A DNA stretch of 51,101 bases from Pseudomonadales bacterium (GTDB lineage Bacteria > Pseudomonadota > Gammaproteobacteria > Pseudomonadales > Azotimanducaceae): contig JAKUTH010000015.1 in assembly GCA_022448085.1 (NCBI GenBank), positions 1 to 51,101 of the forward strand, given 5' to 3'. The notes under the pieces are model-generated. The model searched no databases. It was given only the letters and a program-made list of their open reading frames with translations, and had not been told where the DNA came from. Within the stretch, counting starts at the first letter, position 1. Each line of letters begins with the position of its first letter. Of this stretch, positions 43,505 through 51,101 are shown in pieces. Both the position numbers and the translations under genes were made by a program.

Positions 43505-45546
43505 TGCGGCCCCGTCTGATTGAATGGATCATTCCAAAGCGCCGTCCAGACAAACTCGTCATTAACGTAATAAATGGCATCATCGTGCAGAACTGAGCGC
43601 ACTCGTGATCCACCCCAACGCCCATTCGGATGATTCAGCGCCGATAAGTAACCCACCGCATTCAGCGACGAAGTCGTTGGATCGTCCTTGTCCCTGATTT
43701 CGAAGAGACGCAATTGTTGTTCTCGGCGATATCCCAGACCATCGCCCCAATACGTCAAGGTTAGCGGGATGGTAAATCGGTCAACATCGGCGACGTCACC
43801 AAGATAGGTGAAGGCGTGGCGGTCGTATCGTGCCTGCGAGTAGCTCCAATTGGCGTCCTCTCCCAGCGAGAGCGACCCCAGCGAATAAGGAGCATCGACG
43901 GCGGCGACATTGAAGAGTTCCAACTTAACAAAACCATCCTGGTCCGCGCCAAGACCGAGGAGCAAATCATCGCCAATGGGATGTAAAAAATCCGAAAAAC
44001 CAGTGACCTCCAACTCGCCAGAAAATTGAGGGTCCAAGGCATCGGTCAGATCCAATACGTACAACGGGTCGATGCGCTCAAACGTCACCAAGTACACTTT
44101 GGTTCCCAAGAACCTTACGCCGTACAGATCTTCGTCGGGCTTACCGATTGAGTCCGGATAGGTGGCATTGGGCAACGTCGCCACGGTCTCCAATTCGAGC
44201 GCGGTTGGCGACTTGCGCAACACAAAGAGCTGATGGTCCCACCGATCGCCTTCGGCCCCCGTCCACTTAGTCGTGACAACGCGTAAATCGCCCTGGAATT
44301 CGTTCAAACGAAAGTCCGCATTATTACCGCCGCTCAGGTAACCGTCGATTTTGCCCGAACCGCCGTAATCGAGACCTGCCGAGATGGAAAACCGATGCAA
44401 CAAGGTTTTGTACTCTGTCGCCGTCCCAGTCACGTCATCCGCGGCGATGTATTCCGCTTGGCTGAGATAGATCGCGTTCGGCGAAACGTAAAGGCCGTCG
44501 GTCGACTCGTTGTAACAAGCGGCTCTAACGATGCCAGGGTCCACCACGTTCACCGCCAGTATGACCGTGAGGGTTGGGTACCCGCGTTCTTCCGGGGCAA
44601 GTTCGTGGTTGGGATCTGTAACAAAGCAGTCTTCAGCATCGAGCAAGACGACGTCAACGCCATTGACGGTCACTTTTGGCAACACATCGTCAATGGTCAA
44701 GGCATCAATCAGTGCGTCATTTTCCGCGATTTCGTCCTCGTTATCCGTGTAATTGATGAGACCCGGTATATCGGGTGTGTGGCGAACGACTAGGTAAATA
44801 AGATCGCCTACTTTGCGACTGTTCACGAACCCGCCTTCCACTTCCATGTCCCAGCTCTTGGTCGGAGATCCAGGATCGCTGACGTCATGAATCTCGACGC
44901 CAACGTGTTGCAGTTCCCAGGTCGAAAATTCCTCAAATGCTCGACCCCAAATTCCCCACCAACCGGTACTATTAATCGTCGCCAGCTGGCCATCATCGAT
45001 GTATAGGCCTTCGACGGTACGGTCATCGTCCAACGGAATCGAGCCAGTTACCGTGACGCCGGCCGTATCAGGATTCGTCGCCAAGATACGAATCGACCGC
45101 CCGTCGTCAGACGGTAGGGTCGAAGCCTCGTCAGCCGATGCTGTCGACTCCGCATCGTCCTCCAAGATAAAACAACAAGCGAGGCCTCGCGTCGGAGCAA
45201 TGTAAAGATGGTTGCCGTCGTACTTAACGTAATCGTGTTCGTCGACGCTGGCCTCCAGCGTGTAGGTCGTGGTGTAACTTCCACCACCTCCGGAAGATGA
45301 CTCTGCATCGGCTGAGGTAGCCGCGAGTGCCCTTGGCTGCGCATTTTCCGCAAGCTTGGTTTTAAACCCTGTGCGGATCGACTCCAGCAACTGACTGTCT
45401 GAGGATACCGCCACCAACAAACCGGGCGTTTCGACGGTAACCGGTGGAATCACGGGCGGTGTCACACCACCGTTCGAGCCACCCCCACCGCACCCAGTAA
45501 CTAACAGACCCATGAAAAACACGCTAAAGCACCACAACATTTTCAT
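43501..45546 (-). CDS. beta-propeller domain lipoprotein, secreted
   Basis: A protein of 681 residues from ATG 45546. A lipoprotein signal (MKMLWCFSVFFMGLLVTGC, lipobox LVTGC) is followed by GGGGSNGG and a low-complexity proline/glycine spacer, then a large secreted beta-propeller-type domain of the PF09826 kind. Segments such as ASVDEHDYVKYDGNHLYIAP, GLYIDDGQLATINSTGWW and RLNEFQGDLRVVTTKW are characteristic. The role of these domains is not known. It is acidic, as in exported proteins. An in-frame ATG at 45576 lies inside the LLM gene and would add ten residues ahead of the signal, so I prefer 45546. Confidence 0.82.
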   Translation of the reverse strand: MKMLWCFSVFFMGLLVTGCGGGGSNGGVTPPVIPPVTVETPGLLVAVSSDSQLLESIRTGFKTKLAENAQPRALAATSADAESSSGGGGSYTTTYTLEASVDEHDYVKYDGNHLYIAPTRGLACCFILEDDAESTASADEASTLPSDDGRSIRILATNPDTAGVTVTGSIPLDDDRTVEGLYIDDGQLATINSTGWWGIWGRAFEEFSTWELQHVGVEIHDVSDPGSPTKSWDMEVEGGFVNSRKVGDLIYLVVRHTPDIPGLINYTDNEDEIAENDALIDALTIDDVLPKVTVNGVDVVLLDAEDCFVTDPNHELAPEERGYPTLTVILAVNVVDPGIVRAACYNESTDGLYVSPNAIYLSQAEYIAADDVTGTATEYKTLLHRFSISAGLDYGGSGKIDGYLSGGNNADFRLNEFQGDLRVVTTKWTGAEGDRWDHQLFVLRKSPTALELETVATLPNATYPDSIGKPDEDLYGVRFLGTKVYLVTFERIDPLYVLDLTDALDPQFSGELEVTGFSDFLHPIGDDLLLGLGADQDGFVKLELFNVAAVDAPYSLGSLSLGEDANWSYSQARYDRHAFTYLGDVADVDRFTIPLTLTYWGDGLGYRREQQLRLFEIRDKDDPTTSSLNAVGYLSALNHPNGRWGGSRVRSVLHDDAIYYVNDEFVWTALWNDPFNQTGPH

Positions 45547-45562
45547 TTCTCGATCCAGGCCG

Positions 45563-46576
45563 CTATGCATCGGCATTGAGACGTTCGCGGACGCGTGGTA
45601 CCACGTCTCGAAATAGTTTTTCTAAGCTATCGTTCATTTGTGCCGGTCGAATACCAGGAGGCGCCCCCCACGTGACCAAATCCGTCATACCAAATTGCAT
45701 AATAAACTCGACCAGCGTTTCAACACAGCTATCAACGTCTCCGATGATCCAAGTTTGCGGAATACGATCACCTTCAGCTCCCATACCTTCACCACTTTCT
45801 TCAAAAAACCGTTGGTACAACTCCATCCGGTATCTTTCGGCGGCTCGAACCGAGGGCCAATCACGTTCGCGATCTTCCGTCACTAAAATTCCGCGGATCA
45901 AACCAATGCGATAGTCGTCTGGATGCCTGTCGGTGGCTCGAAGGGTACTCACCCAATGATCAAAGGAGTCAGCGCGAAGTCCTTGTGGCAAGAGGTGCGC
46001 ATCGAATCGGGCCGCGCGTTCGGCCCCCGCCTTCGACATCGCCGCGATCCATAACGGTGGCCCTCCTGCCTGAACATAGCCGGGTCGAATAACGACGTCG
46101 TCGAATTGAAAGCGTTTGCCGTGATACGAAAATTTCTCGCCCACAAAACACCGTTGCAACACCTCGATACTCTCGTCCATCAACGAAACACGCCGCGACG
46201 CCGGAATCCCAAAACCGCGAAATTCGTGTGGTGCGTACCCCATACCCGCGCCAAGTTCGACGCGGCCGTTAGAGATCTGATCGAGAACGGCGAGATCCTC
46301 CGCCAATCGAACCGGGTGATTGAAGGGAAGCAAACAAATGTCGGTAGAAAACCGGACGTGGGTGGTACGGGCAGCCATGGCGCTCGCAACCGGTATCCAA
46401 CTCGGTAAATACCCATCGTCAACGAAATGGTGCTCGGTAAACCAAACGATGTCAGCACCGAGTCCGTCCAACCACGCCACTTGATCAAGCGCCTCAGCAT
46501 ACAGCTGCCGATCCGGTACGCCCGAATCGGGTGGATTCCGAAAGTCGTAGCAAACACCAAATCGCGGTTCAAACAT
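45563..46576 (-). CDS. LLM class flavin-dependent oxidoreductase
   Basis: A 337-residue luciferase-like protein. It has LGADIVWFTEHHFVDDGYLPS, ICLLPFNHPVRLAEDLAVLDQ, NGRVELGAGMGYAPHEFRGF and PPLWIAAMSKAGAERAARF, as in bacterial luciferase-family monooxygenases. Unlike the two F420-type genes at 16642 and 19839, its FTEHHF motif is closer to FMN-dependent two-component members. It is 16 nt upstream of the beta-propeller gene and 146 nt downstream of the PhyH gene on the same strand. The substrate is unknown. Confidence 0.82.
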   Translation of the reverse strand: MFEPRFGVCYDFRNPPDSGVPDRQLYAEALDQVAWLDGLGADIVWFTEHHFVDDGYLPSWIPVASAMAARTTHVRFSTDICLLPFNHPVRLAEDLAVLDQISNGRVELGAGMGYAPHEFRGFGIPASRRVSLMDESIEVLQRCFVGEKFSYHGKRFQFDDVVIRPGYVQAGGPPLWIAAMSKAGAERAARFDAHLLPQGLRADSFDHWVSTLRATDRHPDDYRIGLIRGILVTEDRERDWPSVRAAERYRMELYQRFFEESGEGMGAEGDRIPQTWIIGDVDSCVETLVEFIMQFGMTDLVTWGAPPGIRPAQMNDSLEKLFRDVVPRVRERLNADA

Positions 46577-46722
46577 TGGTATACGAGCCGCCGTTCTAGA
46601 CCGATACCAGTGCAGTTAATGTCCGGACAAACATAGCGTCAAGCACGCGAACGAATTCAACCGCAGCAAACATTCGAACCATTTTTATTCCTTTTATCAA
46701 TGGCTTGTATGACTTTGTAGGG

Positions 46723-47916
46723 TTACTTAGCGGATTGCTTCGCCCGGGCTCGGCCCGCAGCGAGCGGGTGCATCACACCGGCGCCGGCAGGCCAAACGCC
46801 TGGTTCGGCCTTAACATGCCGACACAGATGCTGAGCGTGGGCACTCAGTGTCTCCCAGACCTCGTGCGGCATCGTCTTTGCCATATCCGGACCACCCGAC
46901 CACGGGGCCAAGTACTCCACGTTGGGTAATGCCCGCACCTCGTGCCCCACATTAGGGGTCGCGCCGTGCCAGGCCCGGTTGTCTCGGAATACGCCGGCAC
47001 CCGCCGACGCACCCACCAAGGTCGATAATCGCATCCACTCCGGTTCTTCTTTCGGTGTGGGTGGATTTTGTTGCGACGCGTGGGTCCCGGGAATTTGTCG
47101 AATGGGTCCATTTTCCCAGGTGAGGTCGCTCATCACGAAGTTAATCGTCACTACCGGGGGCGTGTGCTCAGCGATAAGGCGCCGCGTTGGGAGATCAAGT
47201 TCGCCGGTATCCTCATCTTTTCGCAATTCAATACCCAACGCTTCGGCCTGGGCCAGGCGACCTTCAGTCAGTTTCAACGAGTCAGCCAAATCGGAATGCA
47301 ACCGCTGATATTCGATAGCGCCCGGTAAGCAAAGATCACCTCCGGCACCGCCAACGAGATAGTCCGACGAACCAAATATCGCTTTCAAAAGAGGCGTGGT
47401 CGTCGGTAAGTCAATCATCGAGGCCCAAACCGAATCGTGCAGTAACTGTCTCGACGCGGACGATGTGCCGTAGCTGTAGCGGTGGGGTAAACGATTGGTT
47501 TCCGTCATGTACTTTCGCCCGGCCTTGCCGGGTACACTCAGGATCTCCTTCAGAACTCGCGCGCAGCCCTCCCGAAACCGCTCGAGCTGCTCGGAATCTA
47601 AGAGATCGCGTACCACCACGAATCCGTCTCGAAAAAATATGCGGCGCGCCCGATCAATCTCGTCAGGCGAACAAATCTCCAGACCCTTAATACCCGTATG
47701 TTCTTGCAGGTAATCCCGTAAGTTCTTCACCTCGGGGTCCTCGTAAATTCGCCGTTTCGGCGAGCGTGGATCGCCAGCAGCGAACCCAGGCCGGTTGATA
47801 AAATAGTCTCCGTCTTCATTGACTGTCTCGTTGGCGAGAGACTTTTCGTCCCAACCAACGCTGGTTTCGCGGTAGACGGTCATCGTCTTCAATTCGTCAA
47901 TCACCGACGTTGTCAT
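46723..47916 (-). CDS. phytanoyl-CoA dioxygenase (PhyH) family protein
   Basis: A 397-residue PhyH-type oxygenase, larger than usual because of an N-terminal extension of about 90 residues. The iron site is H207, D209 (YQRLHSDLAD) and the distal H317 (NRAWHGATPN); the FRDGFVVVRDLLDSEQLERF segment is the usual family start. ATG 47916 lies 7 nt after GGAGG; GTG at 47946 is less likely. A 239-bp divergent gap separates its start from the OFA-type MFS gene. It may act on a chemical similar to those of the other PhyH proteins here, but sequences differ widely. Confidence 0.83.
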   Translation of the reverse strand: MTTSVIDELKTMTVYRETSVGWDEKSLANETVNEDGDYFINRPGFAAGDPRSPKRRIYEDPEVKNLRDYLQEHTGIKGLEICSPDEIDRARRIFFRDGFVVVRDLLDSEQLERFREGCARVLKEILSVPGKAGRKYMTETNRLPHRYSYGTSSASRQLLHDSVWASMIDLPTTTPLLKAIFGSSDYLVGGAGGDLCLPGAIEYQRLHSDLADSLKLTEGRLAQAEALGIELRKDEDTGELDLPTRRLIAEHTPPVVTINFVMSDLTWENGPIRQIPGTHASQQNPPTPKEEPEWMRLSTLVGASAGAGVFRDNRAWHGATPNVGHEVRALPNVEYLAPWSGGPDMAKTMPHEVWETLSAHAQHLCRHVKAEPGVWPAGAGVMHPLAAGRARAKQSAK

Positions 47917-48155
47917 GAAGCTGCCTCCGACATGGGTGACCTGCACAAAGCCGCTATTGTAGCCCGGTTATTTCGACCGAGACCCAAACAACCGCATCAC
48001 CGCCTTCTCAGAAACGCTCCATAAAAGTCCGAGTAAGGACACCCATTTAGCTCAAATCTCTATCTAGGACTCAACGACACCAACGCCGAATAAGAGGCCC
48101 GATGTGACATCATGCATGGACCCAATGAAACCGCGGCATCTGGCCGCCGAACGTC

Positions 48156-49415
48156 ATGTCCCAGTCGAACTCACTTCAAAATCGTAGTGATCGCGACCCG
48201 TTTTACGGCTGGGTAATGGTCGGTGTCGTTTTTATCCTAAGTGGGTTGGCGTTCGGTGCACTCGGATCGATCTCCGTATTCCTGAAGCCATTGGCTACCG
48301 AATTCGCGTGGACGAGGGCCGAGACTTCCTTGGGCTATACCGCCATCGCGTTGTCATCCGCTCTGTTTGGCGTCGCCTGGGGATTTGTTGCAGATCGTTT
48401 TGGCACGCGTTGGTTTGGAGTGATAGCAGCCCTGGTCATGACAGCGAGTCTATTCATGCTCAGCAAACAAACGAGCATCGTGCACTTTTACGCGTTCTAC
48501 TTTATCTACGGCGCGTTTGGAAACGCGTTGGTCGGATCACCCCTATTTGCCAACGTCGCTTACTGGTTTCGCCAACAACCCGGGTTGGCGATCGGCATCA
48601 CCGCCGCCGGTGGAGCATTTGGGCAAGGAATCGTCCCGTACCTTGCCGGAATCATGATCGAAAGTTCCGGTTGGCGAGACGCGTATATGTTCATGGCCTG
48701 CGGTTACCTAATCCTTGCTCTGCCATTAGGCTTCCTCGTTCGCGAATCGCCTGTTCGACTCCGAGCGATGCAATTTCCCGACGATCAACCGCAGACTTTT
48801 CCCCTTAAAGAAACCGAGGTTCTCCTTTGGTTATCCGCGGCGGTGCTGTTCTGCTGCAACTGCATGTCGGTGCCTATCGTTCACTTAGTCCCTTTGCTAA
48901 CGGATGCCGGACAATCGTTGTCCTCAGCGACCAGTGTCCTCATGGTGTTGATGTTCTCTGGCGTCCTAGGACGGATTCTAGGCGGAAAATTAGGCGACGT
49001 AATCGGACCACTACCGGCCTATCTACTGATGTCCCTTGGACAGACAGTATTCGTTTTGTGGTTCCCATTCACAGATAACATGGTCACGCTCTACGTACTC
49101 GCGATGTTCTTTGGATTCACATACTCAGGCGTCATGTCTTGCATATTGATGTGCACGCGCATGATGGTTTCGCCTGGATTTGCCGCTCGGGCTATGAGTA
49201 TCACCTCGTTCTTCGGGTACGGCGGTATGGGCATGGGAGCATACGTCGGCGGTCTACTGTTCGACATGAACGGAAATTACGTCGGTTCGTTCGCGTTCGC
49301 GTCAATCATGGGGGTCGTCAATTTGGTGATATTGAGCCTGTTCCACTACCGCATTAAGCGACGGCACGACCAATCGCCCGACGATACCGCATTCGTCAGT
49401 GCGACCTCGTCGTGA
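48156..49415 (+). CDS. MFS transporter, OFA/monocarboxylate-type
   Basis: A 419-residue membrane protein. It begins RDPFYGWVMVGVVFILSGLAFGALGSISVFLKPL, with GWTRAETS-like FAWTRAETSLGYTAI and DRFGTRWFGV, the pattern of the oxalate:formate antiporter and monocarboxylate families. About twelve hydrophobic segments span two halves with a central loop at 200-225. The C-terminus is hydrophilic. Possible substrate is a carboxylate; formate or oxalate exchange would link with fdsGBA, but that is speculation. No Shine-Dalgarno is visible. Confidence 0.84.
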   Translation: MSQSNSLQNRSDRDPFYGWVMVGVVFILSGLAFGALGSISVFLKPLATEFAWTRAETSLGYTAIALSSALFGVAWGFVADRFGTRWFGVIAALVMTASLFMLSKQTSIVHFYAFYFIYGAFGNALVGSPLFANVAYWFRQQPGLAIGITAAGGAFGQGIVPYLAGIMIESSGWRDAYMFMACGYLILALPLGFLVRESPVRLRAMQFPDDQPQTFPLKETEVLLWLSAAVLFCCNCMSVPIVHLVPLLTDAGQSLSSATSVLMVLMFSGVLGRILGGKLGDVIGPLPAYLLMSLGQTVFVLWFPFTDNMVTLYVLAMFFGFTYSGVMSCILMCTRMMVSPGFAARAMSITSFFGYGGMGMGAYVGGLLFDMNGNYVGSFAFASIMGVVNLVILSLFHYRIKRRHDQSPDDTAFVSATSS

Positions 49416-49424
49416 CGCGTTTCC

Positions 49425-50312
49425 TCAGGCAAACGGATCGGTTCCCGTCTGCATGAACGGACCGACACGCTCAGGGTGCGCGTTGTGTTCACGGTACGGG
49501 TAAAGGTGTTCTCCTAGCAAACGCTTCAGATCGGGAAAGCGTTTAAACAACTTAGGGTCGACCTCACCTTCCCATTGGTGGATCGGCCGCATATGCATGC
49601 GCATAAAAACTTGGACCAAGGTGATACGAAGACCGGGATTCGTGCGAGGGCTAGATCCATGCCAGGTTGCCCCGTGCCATATCGCTACCGATCCTGCTTC
49701 TCCATTTAGCGTGATCGTCTTAAACGGGGTCGTCGTCGGATCCTGTTCATGCGGCAAGGTCGCTCGTCCATATTGATGACTGCCCGGGGCGAAAATGGTG
49801 GGGCCGTCCTCTGGGCCCGCATAATCCGTTCCGAGCCAAGACACATTGCAGACGTGCGCAATATGGCCACCTCCTGGGGGAATGCCATGGGCGTCGCTGT
49901 GCAGTGGCAAATTGTGGCTGGTGGGCGGCTTAATAATCCATGTATGGCCCGCGAGTACCGCGCTCTGACCAAGCAGCCAACGCGTAAGGGCAAGTGCCGC
50001 GGGATTCAAGGCAGCTTCCACGAATACATCGTTTTCCTGCAGCAGATACCACGAATTCTTCCCCAGGCCCTCGCCGGTCGCCTTGGAGGTACGGTAGTTG
50101 CCAATTTTTACGCCATTTCGTTTTTCGCAAGTGCTTAAGATCGCGTTCCGAAGTTTAGACGCCCAGCGTTTCGACACACCCAATTTCTCGCGTGGAACGA
50201 TCGTGACTCCATACGCTTCAAGTTCAAGGGCATGTTGAACGAGATCATATTTCTCAAGCTCGAGCATGATCGCATCGGCATTGGGAGATGTATGAAGTTC
50301 GGCAATACTCAT
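49425..50312 (-). CDS. phytanoyl-CoA dioxygenase (PhyH) family protein
   Basis: A 295-residue PhyH-type dioxygenase. H138 and D140 (PLHSDAHG) and a distal His in IWHGATWHGSSP (H213 or H218) form the iron triad, with the late arginine in NPGLRITLVQ for 2-oxoglutarate. GPTIFAPGSHQYGR precedes the distal His. It is 24 nt from the cyclase-family gene, so both are probably co-transcribed. GGAGG (reverse strand) precedes ATG 50312. It converges on the MFS gene with a 9-nt gap. Confidence 0.87.
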   Translation of the reverse strand: MSIAELHTSPNADAIMLELEKYDLVQHALELEAYGVTIVPREKLGVSKRWASKLRNAILSTCEKRNGVKIGNYRTSKATGEGLGKNSWYLLQENDVFVEAALNPAALALTRWLLGQSAVLAGHTWIIKPPTSHNLPLHSDAHGIPPGGGHIAHVCNVSWLGTDYAGPEDGPTIFAPGSHQYGRATLPHEQDPTTTPFKTITLNGEAGSVAIWHGATWHGSSPRTNPGLRITLVQVFMRMHMRPIHQWEGEVDPKLFKRFPDLKRLLGEHLYPYREHNAHPERVGPFMQTGTDPFA

Positions 50313-50336
50313 GACGATGGCCTCCTGTCCGGCCTC

Positions 50337-51101
50337 CTATCGGATCGCTACCGGGTTGATTATGCCCTGAACAGCCCCCTCGAAGCGTGCCTGCCCAAGT
50401 ACAAACAAAAATTCCCACGCTTCATCCGAGGCAAGCGCGCCAACGTTCATATTCTCCAAGATATACACGCCGTTTTTAGCCAACAGAATCGGGTGCACGG
50501 GAAACTGCATCGATTCGTCTTCAAACGGTACCACCTCCAAGCCCCAAGTATCTGCGCCAATGGCAACGACGCCGAGTGATGCTAGGTACTCTGCACCTTC
50601 AACCCCAAGTCCGGGTTGCCCACTCATAAACCGCGTATTGTCCTGTCCCGCCAGCGTCTGCCAGCCCGTATGGAAAAGCACCACATCACCTTGGCCAATA
50701 GATACGCCTTGTGCCTCGGCTTGGGCAACAATTTCTGAGCGATTAAACACCGTGCCCGCGCTCAGCATTTTCTTGCCGAAAAAACGGGCCATATCGATCA
50801 GAACACCGCGCGTGACAATGGGAGGCAGCTTATCGATCGACAACTTCGTCAAGCCGGTGGTTGCGACAAAATCGGCAGCCTTATTGCCGTTGTAATAGAC
50901 ATGGTTGAGGCCCATATGGCCTAGTCCATCAATCTGACTTCCGACGCCAAGCCAGGCGAACATCAGATCGTCGTTACCGGTCGCAAGATTCGCGCCTTGA
51001 GTAGCCCCCGTCCCATCGCCACCCTGTAAAACTGTCAGCGAAAATGATCGGGGCGGATACGCCGGCGTATCCCGACCCGTCACGGGGCCAGACGGGTACG
51101 T
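50337..51101 (-). CDS. cyclase family (kynurenine formamidase-like) metal hydrolase, N-terminus cut by window edge
   Basis: The frame is open to base 51101 (TYPSGPVTGRDTPAYPP), so the GTG at 51083 is probably not the start and the N-terminus is missing; about 254 residues are visible. The metal motif is WLGVGSQIDGLGHMG, where the standard HxGTHxD is replaced by a GVGSQID form seen in one subgroup. FHTGWQTLAGQD, IGADTWGLEVVPFED and PVHPILLAKNGVYILEN are further family marks. The family hydrolyses amide or lactone bonds, as in N-formylkynurenine. It is 24 nt from the PhyH gene, likely the same operon. Confidence 0.85.
   Translation of the reverse strand, partial: TYPSGPVTGRDTPAYPPRSFSLTVLQGGDGTGATQGANLATGNDDLMFAWLGVGSQIDGLGHMGLNHVYYNGNKAADFVATTGLTKLSIDKLPPIVTRGVLIDMARFFGKKMLSAGTVFNRSEIVAQAEAQGVSIGQGDVVLFHTGWQTLAGQDNTRFMSGQPGLGVEGAEYLASLGVVAIGADTWGLEVVPFEDESMQFPVHPILLAKNGVYILENMNVGALASDEAWEFLFVLGQARFEGAVQGIINPVAIR

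Noticed and set aside
12765-50312. Natural-product biosynthetic cluster, from the PhyH and LLM genes
   Set aside because: No PKS, NRPS, terpene synthase or RiPP core gene was seen; CoA-dependent degradation fits better.
1-51101. tRNA, rRNA, CRISPR arrays, prophage or insertion sequences
   Set aside because: No matching structures or repeats were seen on either strand, by eye only.

Overview
The window looks like part of the chromosome of a Gram-negative bacterium, most likely a proteobacterium and perhaps a marine or symbiotic gammaproteobacterium. Supporting signs are two probable lipoproteins, a TonB-C-like protein, an FdsGBA-type formate dehydrogenase with FdhD and MobA, a periplasmic PQQ/cytochrome c dehydrogenase and moderate GC content. 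The taxon is an inference. No tRNA, rRNA, CRISPR array, transposase or phage gene was seen. Genes are densely packed, and many neighbours overlap by 4 nt (ATGA or TTGA).

Left part (1-20768): a truncated DUF924 gene at the edge is followed by a long + strand run. It holds an amidohydrolase, an SDR, an SdsA-type alkylsulfatase, an MFS exporter, a FAS1-like/MaoC hydratase pair, a cysteine-cluster protein, a glycine-zipper lipoprotein, a thiolase-fold protein with its DUF35 partner, a FadD-type acyl-CoA ligase, an HAD dehalogenase-like protein, a second SDR and a PhyH dioxygenase. A spinster-type MFS gene (- strand) separates this from an amidohydrolase / F420-type LLM oxidoreductase / amidohydrolase / MFS set, with another LLM gene facing it. 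The overall picture is import and CoA-dependent breakdown of a bulky organic acid.

Middle (20960-32236): fdsG-fdsB-fdsA-fdhD-mobA and a PQQ dehydrogenase with an N-terminal cytochrome c domain form one tightly overlapping run. It links NAD-dependent formate oxidation, its cofactor maturation and a periplasmic oxidation. Two unusual crotonases and a PhyH-HEAT fusion follow, also overlapping.

Right-middle (32233-40209): two DsbA-fold isomerase-like genes, an acyl-CoA carboxylase beta subunit, an MFE-2-like SDR, another SDR and a five-gene - strand operon (enoyl-CoA hydratase, cysteine-rich protein, DDN-type F420 oxidoreductase, Cys-less thiolase-fold protein, DUF35). This second thiolase/DUF35 pair mirrors the one at 7661-9438.

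Right end (40210-51101): an AT-rich intergenic region leads into two paralogous small hydrophobic protein genes. Each has its own shared upstream element, Shine-Dalgarno and near-identical terminator. This is the least explained part of the window. Beyond it lie an SPFH protein, a TonB-C-like protein, a secreted beta-propeller lipoprotein, an LLM oxidoreductase, two PhyH dioxygenases, an OFA-type MFS transporter and a cyclase-family hydrolase cut by the window edge.
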